A DNA stretch of 64,000 nt, taken from NCBI GenBank assembly GCA_903822545.1, contig CAIJPN010000100.1, forward strand, positions 26,505 through 90,504. The letters run 5' to 3'. The translations under genes were made by a program, and so were the position numbers. The stretch's first letter is position 1. The number at the start of each line of letters is the position of its first letter. Positions 50,900 through 60,430 of the stretch are shown in pieces. Under the pieces are notes generated by a model, which saw nothing but the letters and a program-made list of their open reading frames with translations, did no database searches and was not told where the DNA came from. Source of the stretch: an uncultured Anaerolineae bacterium. Its GTDB lineage: Bacteria > Chloroflexota > Anaerolineae > Anaerolineales > Villigracilaceae.

Positions 50900-51958
50900 A
50901 TGTCAACCCATTTTATAACTTCATCTGAATTGGAAAAATTCCTGGCTGTTTACGCTACCTATGGAAAAGAGCGGCCAGATGACGAACCACCATTCATGCA
51001 AATCCTGTCGTGGATGGATAGCCGGCAGGGCAACCAGGTTCTTTTCGAGCGCAATTGCCAGCCAGGTGAAATTATTGTTCGCGAGGATGAGCAGGGTGAT
51101 GTTTTTTATGTTATTCGCTCAGGGCATGCGGTGGTTGTAAAGGGTGGTGACCTTACCCAGGCAATCTTGGGCTTTCGCTGGAAAGGCGATGCCATTGGTG
51201 AAATGGCTTTGATTGATAATAAGCCGCGTTCAGCCACGGTAGTTTCCCTGACGGAGATGAGCCTGTGGTGCATTGACCGTCAATTGTTCTACCAATTCCT
51301 GGGAGAGAACCCGGCCTTCAGTTTGAATATTATGAATATGCTCAGCGGGCGCATCCGCCAATCATCAGAAGAGCGCGCGCGAGGGTTTGTTCGTGAAAAA
51401 CAGTTGGGCCAGGCAATTGAAGATTTGAACCAGCAGGCCACCCGCGATCCATTGACCGGGTTGTTTAACCGCCGTTTTATGGATGAAGCCTTGCGCAAAG
51501 AACTTAGACTTGCCCAAGATGATCTCTCTACAGTTGGCATCCTGATCGCGGATGTGGACTTCTTCAAGCGCGTCAATGACACTTATGGGCATAAAGCTGG
51601 TGATATGGTGCTCCAGGAATTGGGAAAGTTGCTTAAAAGCAATGTCCGGTCTGCCGACTATGTTTGCCGCTATGGCGGGGAAGAGTTTGTCGTCATCCTG
51701 CCCGGTGTGCCGATGACAGCCTTGGAGCGTTCAGCTGAATATATTCGTACTAGTTTTGAAATGGCCCAGTTCCAGTTTGAAGATAAAATCATCCGTGCTA
51801 CCATTTCAATTGGGGCTGCCATGTATCCACAGCATGGCGCGAGTGGCAACGAAGTGTTGGAACATGCTGATCACGCGCTTTATCATGCCAAACGAACTGG
51901 CCGTAACCGTGTCATTATTTACAGCTCGGAACTGGTTTCGCAACCGCCCCAATCCTGA
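50900..51958 (+). CDS. cNMP-binding diguanylate cyclase (GGDEF)
   Basis: This 352-residue protein has an N-terminal cyclic-nucleotide-binding fold: GEIIVREDEQGDVFYVIRSG, then GDAIGEMALIDNKPRSATV, the phosphate-binding cassette. The C-terminal GGDEF domain reads DPLTGLFNRRFMDEAL, IADVDFFKRVNDTYGHKAGDMVL, YGGEEFVVILPG. An R-x2-D product-inhibition site lies five residues before GGEEF. It should make c-di-GMP under control of cAMP or cGMP, and so could join two second messengers. The genes after it encode a cyclase and another cNMP receptor. Confidence 0.93.
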   Translation: MSTHFITSSELEKFLAVYATYGKERPDDEPPFMQILSWMDSRQGNQVLFERNCQPGEIIVREDEQGDVFYVIRSGHAVVVKGGDLTQAILGFRWKGDAIGEMALIDNKPRSATVVSLTEMSLWCIDRQLFYQFLGENPAFSLNIMNMLSGRIRQSSEERARGFVREKQLGQAIEDLNQQATRDPLTGLFNRRFMDEALRKELRLAQDDLSTVGILIADVDFFKRVNDTYGHKAGDMVLQELGKLLKSNVRSADYVCRYGGEEFVVILPGVPMTALERSAEYIRTSFEMAQFQFEDKIIRATISIGAAMYPQHGASGNEVLEHADHALYHAKRTGRNRVIIYSSELVSQPPQS

Positions 51959-51980
51959 CCAGCTATTTTAGGAGTATCCT

Positions 51981-54900
51981 ATGGCTGACGAGCCACCAGT
52001 TCGCGCCCGGCGCGGGCTGCCAGATTTATCCAAGCTGTATGATTCTATCGGGGAGACCAAAGTCAAATCGACGCCTGACCTGCCAGTACGGGAGGCTGCC
52101 CCTGAGGCTGAATCCAGGGTGGTGAAAGTGGCTGCCCGGGCAGAACCTGCCCCGACTCAGGTTTCTCCAGAACTAAAAACGTATCTGCCCCCGGATCTGT
52201 GGCGCAAGTTGACCGGCGATACCCCGCGCGCCGGTATCTACCTCAATGCGCTCGACCGTTTGAATTCCCTGCTGTATACCATTTCAACCTACCTGCCTGG
52301 CGACCTGGTGCAAGAGAAGCTCGCCCATCCGGTTATCGGCCAGGTGACCGGTAAAATGCAGCGTGGATGCCTGCTTTTTTCAGATGTGAGTGGTTTTACG
52401 GCGCTCTCTGAGCGACTGGCGGTGCTAGGCCCGCAGGGCGCGGAACACCTGACCAGTGTCATCAACCGCTATTTCACCGAGATGATTGACATCATCGCCT
52501 GGTCGAATGGCACATTGCTCAAATTTGCCGGGGATGCTACCCTGATCTACTTCCCCGAACAGGAAAACGGTATCCATGCCCAGTGGGCGGCGCGCGCCGG
52601 TTTGCGGATGTTGCGCGCCATGTCCAACTTCACCAACCTGTCTACGCCGCTCGGCCCCGTTTCGTTGGCGATGAAGCTGGGTTTGGCCGCCGGGCCATTC
52701 CTTTCGGCCAGTGTCGGCTCAGCCAAACGGATGGAATACGGGCTGTTGGGTGCAACCGTCTCACAGACGCTTCAATCGGAGGGAAATGCTGTGGCCGGGC
52801 AACTTGTCACCAACCAGGCCGCCGCAGATTTACTGCAAGCGTACTATGAAATGGTTGAAGTAAAGCCGGGTTTTTACCTGCTCAAACCAGGCAATGACAA
52901 TTCTCTCGATAGCTTCGAGATCCGCCCGGAGAAGCGCCGCGCCCGGCGCAGCCGTCCCTGGGATGCCACCGTCGAAGACCTGAATACAGAGTTGAATGAT
53001 GTGCTGGGTCAGATCAAGGCCCTGACACCCTACCTGGCCAGTGAATTAGTGGATCGCATCATCACCCACGCGTACCAGCGCCAGGTACAAAGTGAATACC
53101 GCCCAACCACCGTCATGTTCTGCAACTTTGTTGGGCCAGAAAACCTGTTGGCGTTGTGGGGAGAATCGGGCGTATCGCGTGTTACCGGGTTGTTGAGCGC
53201 TTATTTCAATGATATGAATGATGCCATTACCCGTTTTGGCGGGATTGTCAGCCGCATCGACCCATACAGCCAGGGAACCAAGCTGTTGGCGTTGTTTGGT
53301 GCGCCAGTGGCACATGAGGATGACCCACAGCGCGCCGTTAACGCTGCCCTGGCGATGAACAGTGCCCTGCAAGCTCTCAATCGGCGCTGGGCTCAAAAAC
53401 TGGCGCGTCACCTGCCCCCAGGCAGCCCTGAAAACCTGATCGATCATCGCATTGGCATCACGCTGGGCGAAACCTTCGCCGGGCAGGCAGGATCATCCAC
53501 CCGGCGCGAGTACACCGTGATGGGTGACGAGGTCAACCTTTCAGCGCGCTTGATGAGCGCAGCCTCGCCGGGGCAGATCTTGGTGAGCGAACCGGTACTG
53601 GAGCGGGTGGATAGTTATTTTGTCACGCGCAAATTCCCGCCGATACGTGTCAAGGGCAAGAAAAAGCCCATCCCAATCTGGCAGGTGGACGGCCCGCGTC
53701 AGGATACCCTGCTCAACCGTATTCGCAGCCGCCCGGCCCTGGTTGGTCGCAACCAGGAAATGGAACGCGCGCATCGGGTCTTTGATCGCGCCAGGGCGGG
53801 TGAAGTCAGCTTGTTAACTTTCACCGGCCCGGCGGGGATTGGTAAAAGCCATATCTGTGATACCCTGCTCAAGCAGGCGCTCGACCAGGATTGGCAGGTG
53901 CAGGCTTTCCAGTGCCGCGCTTACTTGCGCGAAGAAGCCTATGCCTGCTGGACGGGCCTGTTGCGCTCGCTGGCGGCCATTACGCCCATTGACCACCCGC
54001 TTATCCAGGAAGAAAAATTATCGCGCCTGATGGCAGAACTGGGGCTGGAAACAACCCACACAGAAACCATGACCGACTTTTTGGGGCTGCGACAAGCCCA
54101 ACAGTCGCAAGAAATTGTCCCAGATGAAGAAACCGGCGACAGTAACGATCCGCTCAATTTATTTAAGCAGAAAAAAGCCACTCGCCGGGGCAGTTCGCTC
54201 GACCTGTTCGGCCAGTTGGGCGGGATGAATACCTCGCGTGTGGATGAAAATGTCCCGGGGCGGAAAATTTCGCGGCAACGGCAGGCTTTGTCGGCGCTGT
54301 TGGTGGCGCTGGCTGCCAGGGGGCCGCTGGTGATTTTCTTTGAAGATTTCCAGTGGATGGACAAACCTTCCAAAGAATTCCTGGCAGAATTGCAGAAAGA
54401 ACTTGCTGCGCAGCCGATCTTGTTCCTGCTGGCCGGGCGTTCGCAGGAAAAGATCAGCAATACGGGCAAAATCATCGAGCTTGATCCTTTCACGCGCAGC
54501 GAAACCCGCAACATGGTCGCCGCCATCCTGACAGCCGGGCTGGCCGACATCATCCACGAACAGAGCAATGGCAGCCCCTTGTTTGTGGAGGAAATCAGCC
54601 GTTGGTTGCGTCGCACCTACAGCATCGATGAATCTGGGCTGAAAAACGTGTTGCAATCTTCAGACGTTTTGCAAAAACTCGTCTTGAGCAGCCTGGAAAC
54701 TTTGCCCGAAAGCCAGCGCGAGGTGGCCCGCCTGGCCGCAGTGGTTGGCATGGATTTTCACCCCAGCGACGTGGAAGCCCTGCTGGACGATCCTCCCGAC
54801 CCGGTGACGCTGAACAAATATCTTTCCAGCCTGGTCGATGCGCGCCTCGTGTCCCTCAGCGGCGCGGGCGCAGACCCACAGTACACCTTCGTTCAATCCA

Positions 54901-56054
54901 TCTTCCGTGATATTTTGTATACCAGCCTGCCGTTCGAGCGTCGCCGTGAATTGCACATCAAAATGGCTGAACACATCAAATCCCCGCCCAGCCAGAAACG
55001 CCAGGTGCGCGACAAAATCTCATTCTTCCTCGATGAAGGCGTGGCATCCAACCCACTTGGCGACCTGGAGCGGCTGGCTTACCATTACGAAATGTCTGAA
55101 CAGTGGCTGGCAGCCGCCCGTGAACTGCTCGACAGCGCCCGAACAGTCAAATCCGCCGAACAAACCACCGTCGAGAGCTTTTACAGCCGCGCCCTCGCCT
55201 TGCTGGAGCATTACCCGCCCGAAAAAATCGACTCATCCATCGCGCTGGAAAAAATCCGCGCCTACATGGGCCTGGGCGATATCGCCCTGCTGCGCAGTGA
55301 ATTGCCAAGCGCCTCTGCCGCCTTTGAATCTGCCGCCGCAATCCCCTGCGAAACCCTGCCGTCCGACCTATCCTTTGGCCTGGCAGCGCGGCGCGCCCTG
55401 GCGCTGCCATCGCAGGGCCGCCAGGCGCTGGCCGAAAAACAGCTCGCCACTTACATCGAACAGCACCCCGATTGCGAACTTTGGAAACTGCACGCCTTGC
55501 AGGCCTGGCATGCCTGGCGGGCCGGGCACAAAAGCGCGCAGTTGGTGGCAGCCTGCCAGGCAGAACTACCCGATTCTGGCTCAAAAGAGATCCGGCGGAT
55601 GAAAGCACTCCTGGAAGATCTTGCCGGGAATTGGGAAACGGCTGCCGGACTTTTCCAGCGGCTGGAAGAACTTTCCAGCGCCGCCCTGGCACTGGTTCGC
55701 CGTGGCGATGCATTCCTGCGGCTGGAAGATTCACCCGCTGCTCGTCAGCACTACGAAATGGCTGCTGAAATTTGGCAAAAACTCGAATCGAACTGCGGCA
55801 TAGCCCTGACGCACTACCGCCGCGCTGAATTACTCTGGCGCGAACAACACGATACCCGCCAGACCATCTCCATACTGGAAGAGTCACTTTCCGAACTGGA
55901 AAAATCCCCGCTCGCGCTGCAACCCGAACCTCGCGCAGTGGTGCAAAAAGCCCTGATGCGCATCAAAAGCCGCAAAGATATCCCCTGGGGTGACTGGCAG
56001 TGGCAGCCGCTTGAAGATCTTGCCCGCATTCATCTTTTACTGCCGATTTTCTAA
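51981..56054 (+). CDS. double-cyclase / STAND ATPase / TPR signalling protein
   Basis: This 1357-residue protein has class III cyclase domain 1 at residues 125-300, with both metal-binding Asp intact (D135 in FSDVSGF, D185 in FAGDATLIYF). Cyclase domain 2 (about 365-570) lacks both, with FCNFVGP and SQGTKLLALF in their place, but keeps GDEVNLSARLM. A STAND ATPase follows, with Walker A TFTGPAGIGKSH near residue 615 and Walker B LVIFFEDFQWMD near 785. TPR-like helices fill residues 1060-1357. Two cyclase domains suggest an internal pseudo-heterodimer, as in soluble adenylate cyclase. AGGAG precedes the ATG. Confidence 0.9.
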   Translation: MADEPPVRARRGLPDLSKLYDSIGETKVKSTPDLPVREAAPEAESRVVKVAARAEPAPTQVSPELKTYLPPDLWRKLTGDTPRAGIYLNALDRLNSLLYTISTYLPGDLVQEKLAHPVIGQVTGKMQRGCLLFSDVSGFTALSERLAVLGPQGAEHLTSVINRYFTEMIDIIAWSNGTLLKFAGDATLIYFPEQENGIHAQWAARAGLRMLRAMSNFTNLSTPLGPVSLAMKLGLAAGPFLSASVGSAKRMEYGLLGATVSQTLQSEGNAVAGQLVTNQAAADLLQAYYEMVEVKPGFYLLKPGNDNSLDSFEIRPEKRRARRSRPWDATVEDLNTELNDVLGQIKALTPYLASELVDRIITHAYQRQVQSEYRPTTVMFCNFVGPENLLALWGESGVSRVTGLLSAYFNDMNDAITRFGGIVSRIDPYSQGTKLLALFGAPVAHEDDPQRAVNAALAMNSALQALNRRWAQKLARHLPPGSPENLIDHRIGITLGETFAGQAGSSTRREYTVMGDEVNLSARLMSAASPGQILVSEPVLERVDSYFVTRKFPPIRVKGKKKPIPIWQVDGPRQDTLLNRIRSRPALVGRNQEMERAHRVFDRARAGEVSLLTFTGPAGIGKSHICDTLLKQALDQDWQVQAFQCRAYLREEAYACWTGLLRSLAAITPIDHPLIQEEKLSRLMAELGLETTHTETMTDFLGLRQAQQSQEIVPDEETGDSNDPLNLFKQKKATRRGSSLDLFGQLGGMNTSRVDENVPGRKISRQRQALSALLVALAARGPLVIFFEDFQWMDKPSKEFLAELQKELAAQPILFLLAGRSQEKISNTGKIIELDPFTRSETRNMVAAILTAGLADIIHEQSNGSPLFVEEISRWLRRTYSIDESGLKNVLQSSDVLQKLVLSSLETLPESQREVARLAAVVGMDFHPSDVEALLDDPPDPVTLNKYLSSLVDARLVSLSGAGADPQYTFVQSIFRDILYTSLPFERRRELHIKMAEHIKSPPSQKRQVRDKISFFLDEGVASNPLGDLERLAYHYEMSEQWLAAARELLDSARTVKSAEQTTVESFYSRALALLEHYPPEKIDSSIALEKIRAYMGLGDIALLRSELPSASAAFESAAAIPCETLPSDLSFGLAARRALALPSQGRQALAEKQLATYIEQHPDCELWKLHALQAWHAWRAGHKSAQLVAACQAELPDSGSKEIRRMKALLEDLAGNWETAAGLFQRLEELSSAALALVRRGDAFLRLEDSPAARQHYEMAAEIWQKLESNCGIALTHYRRAELLWREQHDTRQTISILEESLSELEKSPLALQPEPRAVVQKALMRIKSRKDIPWGDWQWQPLEDLARIHLLLPIF

Positions 56055-56064
56055 AGGAGTTCCA

Positions 56065-56787
56065 ATGACAAACTACGTCTCACTGCTCAAAAACAATCGC
56101 ATTTTTTCCCCTCTACCCGATGAAATGCTCGAAACAGTGGCTGCCGGCCTCCAAACACGCAGTTTGCGCGCCGGAGAAGTACTTTTTCATTACCAGGCCC
56201 CTGGCAACGAGATGATTCTGGTGGAAGATGGCAAAATCGCCATCTACATGCCTGAACCAGAACATCCAGAATCTGGGCAAGCCATCCGCATCTTCCAACC
56301 GGGCAGTATCCTGGGCGAAATGGCGCTCATTGATGGTGGTCTGCGCTCCACCAGCGCTCGCGCTGAAACCGACGTCACCATTGCCACACTCGATGCGGCC
56401 ACCTTCAGGCAACTGATTTCCAACCATACCGAAGTTGCCACGGGCGTAATGAGCGGTTTGAACGAGCGCATCCGTTACACCACCAGCTTCATCGAAGAGA
56501 TCAGTAAATGGGTGCATCGCGTGGCTGAAGGCCAGTACCAGAACATCGAAATGCCCGTCAATGTCAAAGACGATTCCCTGGCCGCGCTGGCCGCCGATTT
56601 TGTCATGATGGCCTCCAACGTTCGCAAACGCGAAGAAACCTTGAAGCAAGAAATTGCCCAACTGCGTATTGTGATCGACGAGAAGAAACGCAACGAGGAA
56701 GCCAGCCAGATCACCCAGAGCGAGTTCTTCTCCAGCCTGAAAGACAAACTTCGCGCCATGCGCAGCAATGAAGACGATGATGACTAA
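56065..56787 (+). CDS. cNMP-binding protein with coiled-coil tail
   Basis: This 240-residue protein has a cyclic-nucleotide-binding domain (RAGEVLFHYQAPGNEMILVEDGKIAIYM, then PGSILGEMALIDGGLRSTSARAETD). A HAMP-like helix (EISKWVHRVAEGQYQNIEMPV) and a coiled coil ending in Asp residues follow. There is no DNA-binding domain and no enzyme, so it may act as an adaptor reading cAMP made by the preceding protein. AAAGGAG sets ATG 56065, ten bases after the cyclase stop. Confidence 0.87.
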   Translation: MTNYVSLLKNNRIFSPLPDEMLETVAAGLQTRSLRAGEVLFHYQAPGNEMILVEDGKIAIYMPEPEHPESGQAIRIFQPGSILGEMALIDGGLRSTSARAETDVTIATLDAATFRQLISNHTEVATGVMSGLNERIRYTTSFIEEISKWVHRVAEGQYQNIEMPVNVKDDSLAALAADFVMMASNVRKREETLKQEIAQLRIVIDEKKRNEEASQITQSEFFSSLKDKLRAMRSNEDDDD

Positions 56788-56837
56788 TCGCCACCTGACA
56801 GCAACTTAACACTTTTGCATACTGCGGCGCTAAATAA

Positions 56838-56867
56838 ACCCTTTTATTTGGAGTGCTTCGACTAATA
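56838..56867 (+). promoter_or_regulatory. ECF-type promoter A
   Basis: ACCCTTTT (56838-56845), 13 bases, then CGACTAATA (56859-56867). The same two boxes with the same spacing occur at 59321 and 62094. It lies 33 bases before the PD40 lipoprotein start. Confidence 0.85.
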
Positions 56868-56900
56868 TTACGACAGAATCAATCCAAGATAAGAGGAACC

Positions 56901-58097
56901 ATGAAAAACTTAACCGTGCAAACAAATAAGGTTCAAAAACAGAGCATCGTGATCCTGATGCTGGCAGTGTTTTCAATAGCTTTCCTTTCTGCTTGCGCAA
57001 ATACGATCGATGGTGGCTTGGGAGGTGCAAGCGGTGTTGGTGGACAGGAATCCATTCTTCCCCAAGATGCAACCGCCACCCCCACCAGTGTGAATGAGAA
57101 CCCTGCCCCTACTGCCACAGTGGCCCCCATGCCCACTGATCCGCCAACCCCTGTTCCCACCGAAGTGATTGCACCCACCGGACTGGTTGCCTACATCCTG
57201 AAACAAAATGGACAATCGGATTTGCTGGTGGTAGATGCTGGCACAGGCGTCACCACCCAGATTACCGCAGATGGCGCCATGAAAACCAACCTGGCCTGGT
57301 CACCAGATGGCCGCTACCTGGCTTTTGCTGCCAACTTCAAAGATAACTGGGACCTGTATGTGTACGATACCACTACCGCCGCTGTTTCTCGCCTGACAGA
57401 TGACCCTGCCAAAGATGGCTGGCCCAGCTGGTCTCCTGACAGCCGCGCCCTGGCGTTTGAAACCTACCGTGATGGCAATTTTGAACTCTATCGCATCGAT
57501 GTCGATGGCAGCAACCTGGCTCGCCTGACAGACAACCCCAACGGAGATACCTACCCGGTCTGGTCACCCGATGGACAGTGGATCGTCTTTACATCCAATC
57601 GTGATGGCAATGCCGCCATTTATCGTATGGATAGCATGGGCGGCAACGTGACGCCCCTGACCAGCCAGATCACCGCAGATGCCAGCCCGGCCTACTCACC
57701 GGATGGACAGTGGATTGCCTTCACATCCTGGCGCGATGGCACCGCTGAAATCTACCGCATGATGGCTGATGGCAGCAACCCCCAACGCCTGACCAATAAC
57801 GGTGTTCGTGATGACTTCCCGGCCTTTTCACCTGATGGCAGCAAGATTGTCTACGTCTCAGGCGAAAGAATTACCGAAGACATTATCGTAATGAATGCCG
57901 ATGGCAGTATGCCTATCACGCTGGTTGCCGAATCAGGTTTCGATGGCGGCCCAACCTGGTCACGCGATAGTCTCTTCCTCTCCTTCCAGAGCAACCGCAG
58001 CAAGATGAACGAGGTGTATGTGGTGAGTGTTAACGGCCAGCTTGTTGGCAAAATCTCACTGGCAGGGCAGGATGCTTCTGAGCCGGTCTGGAGATAG
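56901..58097 (+). CDS. PD40 beta-propeller lipoprotein (TolB-like)
   Basis: This 398-residue protein has a signal peptide and lipobox LSAC, a Thr/Pro linker, and then about six PD40/TolB repeats with the motif WSPDGRYLAF, WSPDSRALAFETYRDGNFELY, WSPDGQWIVFTSNRDGNAAIY. It probably forms a beta-propeller outside the membrane. The function may be binding of peptides or other envelope components, as with TolB; no other Tol genes are near. It carries the shared ECF-type promoter. Confidence 0.9.
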   Translation: MKNLTVQTNKVQKQSIVILMLAVFSIAFLSACANTIDGGLGGASGVGGQESILPQDATATPTSVNENPAPTATVAPMPTDPPTPVPTEVIAPTGLVAYILKQNGQSDLLVVDAGTGVTTQITADGAMKTNLAWSPDGRYLAFAANFKDNWDLYVYDTTTAAVSRLTDDPAKDGWPSWSPDSRALAFETYRDGNFELYRIDVDGSNLARLTDNPNGDTYPVWSPDGQWIVFTSNRDGNAAIYRMDSMGGNVTPLTSQITADASPAYSPDGQWIAFTSWRDGTAEIYRMMADGSNPQRLTNNGVRDDFPAFSPDGSKIVYVSGERITEDIIVMNADGSMPITLVAESGFDGGPTWSRDSLFLSFQSNRSKMNEVYVVSVNGQLVGKISLAGQDASEPVWR

Positions 58098-58110
58098 TAA
58101 ACACAAGTTC

Positions 58111-58162
58111 TTCTGCAATAAAAAAGCGCGCACCGTTCAGTGCGCGCTTTTTTATTGCAGAA
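58111..58162. terminator. bidirectional terminator with 23-bp stem
   Basis: The arm at 58111-58133 pairs perfectly with 58140-58162 around CGTTCA; the central part is GCGCGCAC/GTGCGCGC with A- and T-runs outside. It ends both convergent genes. Confidence 0.95.
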
Positions 58163-58166
58163 GGAT

Positions 58167-58997
58167 TTACTTCAAGGTGAATTTTATATTACCAGCTGCG
58201 GCAGCGCTGCCTTTGTATTGGGGGTTGGGGCTCAGGGTCAGGTTGGTGGCTGTCAATTCCGCAACCTGGTAAGGGCCGCTGGTAACGAGGTCGCTGGACA
58301 CGCTGCTGTATCCACCTGCCGCGATCTGCTCGGTTTTGAGAATGCCAAAGGCCGGATCGGCCAAAAGGGTCAGCAAGTTTGGTTCAGGGCGGTTGAGGTG
58401 GATGATGATGGTGGAAACATCCACTTTTTGTATGCCATCCACCGGGGAGAGCGGACGCCCTTCTGCATCTTTGTCGCCCAGGAAGCCCAGGAAAGCTTTT
58501 TTCCAGTTGGCGTAATCGCCAGTGCCGCGCAAGGGGCTTTGCGGGTCGAACCAGCGATTGAAATTATCCACGATAACATCGGGTGTGATGGCCGCGCCAT
58601 CGTTGAAGGCGGCATCTGTACGGATGGTGAAGATATAGTCAAGCGTGTCATCAGAAACCACCCAGGAAGCCGCCAGGGCGGGCTGGGGCTGGCCGCTGGC
58701 ATCCAGGCTGACCAATCCCTGGTAAAGATAACCGCTGACTTTGAGTGAGTCGGCGTCGGTTGCCAGGGCCGGGTCAAGCATCAGGTTGGCGCTGATTTCG
58801 GGCAGCACCTCTGCTGTTGGGGGGGGCGGGGCCATGGTGGGGGTCGCCAGGGGGGCCTGGGTGGCCGGGATTTCTGTCGGTGGTGGGGCGACGGGTACAT
58901 CAGTTGCTTGCGGAGCCTGTGGTTGGCAGCCTGTGGCAAGGAATACAAAAATCATCATAAGGATGATAAAGCGGGAAGTAATTCGGTACTGTTTCAT
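58167..58997 (-). CDS. short family-5 solute-binding lipoprotein
   Basis: This 276-residue protein has a lipobox ATGC, a Pro/Thr linker and then the start of an SBP_bac_5 fold: LKVSGYLYQGLVSLDASGQPQPALAASWVVSDDTLDYIF, DAAFNDGAAITPDVIVDNFNRW. Full-length members have about 500 residues; this one stops after the first lobe at FTLK. It may be a genuine one-lobe form or a truncation. No permease genes are next to it. GGAGG precedes the ATG. Confidence 0.8.
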   Translation of the reverse strand: MKQYRITSRFIILMMIFVFLATGCQPQAPQATDVPVAPPPTEIPATQAPLATPTMAPPPPTAEVLPEISANLMLDPALATDADSLKVSGYLYQGLVSLDASGQPQPALAASWVVSDDTLDYIFTIRTDAAFNDGAAITPDVIVDNFNRWFDPQSPLRGTGDYANWKKAFLGFLGDKDAEGRPLSPVDGIQKVDVSTIIIHLNRPEPNLLTLLADPAFGILKTEQIAAGGYSSVSSDLVTSGPYQVAELTATNLTLSPNPQYKGSAAAAGNIKFTLK

Positions 58998-59320
58998 AGG
59001 GCGGCCTCCAACCGCTACATAATGGGGAGCTTGCAGACCTTCGAGCCTTGAGGATGATATTTTTTTTCATCCTTTGCAGCCGGAAGAATAAGTTACAAGT
59101 ATCGATCGGGCGTAACTTATCGTTTGGTTTAATTATATAATACTATTAGTGTGCTACATTTCTCAAGATGAGAAAGTTTTGTTATCTGTTCTCTGGACTA
59201 CTCAAAATTAGTTTGAAGTAGTTCAGAGTTTAATTTTTTAGCTGATCAAGTTTCTTGGCTGAGTTGCCTGGCCTTCATTCCCACCCAATAGTTTTGATAA
59301 GTGGTGGGGCCATCGTTTCG
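58998..59320. other. intergenic region before ECF promoter B, no gene seen
   Basis: About 320 AT-rich bases. A GGATGA...TCATCC hairpin lies near 59052-59075, and a TTAATTATATAATACTATTA stretch near 59130 could hold promoters for the minus-strand binding protein. No conserved open frame or RNA fold was recognised. Confidence 0.5.
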
Positions 59321-59350
59321 ACCCTTTTTTCTGCTAACTCACGACTAATA
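59321..59350 (+). promoter_or_regulatory. ECF-type promoter B
   Basis: ACCCTTTT (59321-59328), 13 bases, then CGACTAATA (59342-59350). It is identical in boxes and spacing to promoters A and C. Transcription would begin near 59357, downstream of ATG 59353, so that ATG is probably not the start. Confidence 0.85.
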
Positions 59351-59382
59351 TTATGAAACTTCGAGAATCGAACTTCTCTACC

Positions 59383-59919
59383 ATGAGTGATGAAGATCTG
59401 GTGTATTCAGCCCAGACCGGAAGGCAAGATGCTTTTGCTGTTTTGTATGAACGGTTTTTGCCGGTTGTGTATGCCAGGGTGCGATTCAAAATTCCAGAAA
59501 ACGATGTGGAAGATGTAACCCAGGAAGTTTTCATCGCTGTTTTGAGATCGCTCAACAATTTTAAGGGCAACTCAAAATTTGGCACCTGGATCAGAACTAT
59601 TACTAATCGAAAAATCGTTGATTATTACCGCTCCAGCAGCGCCGCATCGCTCGAACAGGATGATCTCGATACCGTCACTACGCACAATCCTGCTGACCAC
59701 AGAGAATCAGCGATTAATCAGGATGAGCTGGTAAGCGTTCGTCATGCGCTCAGTAAACTGCCACAAAATTATCAAGATATCCTGATGATGCGTTTTGTGG
59801 ATGGCCTGCCCTTCAACGAAATCGCGCGGCAAAGCGGGCTATCACTGGAAGCGACAAAATCCCTCTTCCGACGCTCGGTGACTGCCCTCGCCGAAAAAAT
59901 GGAGGAGGATCATGGATAA
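59383..59919 (+). CDS. ECF sigma factor of the ACCCTTTT/CGACTAATA regulon
   Basis: This 178-residue protein has region 2 (FAVLYERFLPVVYARVRF, VEDVTQEVFIAVLRSLNNF, FGTWIRTITNRKIVDYYR) and region 4 (LSKLPQNYQDILMMRFVDGLPFNEIARQSGLSLEATKSLFRRSVTAL). The start at 59383 is chosen because the promoter's -10 box ends three bases before ATG 59353. Its own promoter matches those of two nearby genes, so autoregulation is likely. It overlaps the anti-sigma-like gene by eight bases. Confidence 0.92.
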   Translation: MSDEDLVYSAQTGRQDAFAVLYERFLPVVYARVRFKIPENDVEDVTQEVFIAVLRSLNNFKGNSKFGTWIRTITNRKIVDYYRSSSAASLEQDDLDTVTTHNPADHRESAINQDELVSVRHALSKLPQNYQDILMMRFVDGLPFNEIARQSGLSLEATKSLFRRSVTALAEKMEEDHG

Positions 59920-60412
59920 CTCATTCAACCATGAAGCCCGGGAACTGGATGACCTGCTGGCCGGGTTCTCAGACAAGGCACTGACAGGCAGCGATATGAT
60001 GGCAACCAAACCTTTGGCTAAATATGATGAACTGGAGAAGCTGCAAAAAACTGTTTTGCAGTTACAGTCAGCTGTAAAGGCTGCCCAGCCCAATCCCGTC
60101 ACCAGCGCGCGCATTCGTCAGAACCTGATGGAAGAGTGGCAGAAAAACATGCCGCCCAAACCATCTGCCCTGAAACGTTTTATCGCTTTTTGGAATTTAC
60201 CCCGCTTGGCGCTGGTTGGAAGTGTTGTGGCTGTGCTGGCACTGTTTGTTTCGAACAAGCTGGATTTGCCTGGTGCAGATGAATTATCAGGTTCGGCAGG
60301 CGGGGCCACCCCTGCTGCTGCCGTAACAGGTAACGGATCGATGTTCCTTATTTTGATCGTTTTTGGCATTATTGCAATCTCGCTTTTCACCTGGTTTATT
60401 CGTCGCCGTTAG
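59912..60412 (+). CDS. anti-sigma-like membrane protein
   Basis: This 166-residue protein is coupled to the sigma gene by an ATG inside its last codons. A soluble N-terminal part (ARELDDLLAGFSDKALTG...LEKLQKTVLQLQSAVKAAQPNPVTSARIRQNLMEEWQKN) is followed by two membrane helices (LALVGSVVAVLALFV and FLILIVFGIIAISLFTWFI). No H-x3-C-x2-C motif is present, so it would be a zinc-free anti-sigma type. A paralogue lies at 62256. Confidence 0.82.
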   Translation: MDNSFNHEARELDDLLAGFSDKALTGSDMMATKPLAKYDELEKLQKTVLQLQSAVKAAQPNPVTSARIRQNLMEEWQKNMPPKPSALKRFIAFWNLPRLALVGSVVAVLALFVSNKLDLPGADELSGSAGGATPAAAVTGNGSMFLILIVFGIIAISLFTWFIRRR

Positions 60413-60430
60413 CGACCAATGGAGATACAT

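Noticed and set aside
59353..59382. ATG 59353 as the start of the sigma gene
   Set aside because: It lies three bases after the -10 box of the shared promoter, before the expected transcription start; ATG 59383 fits better.
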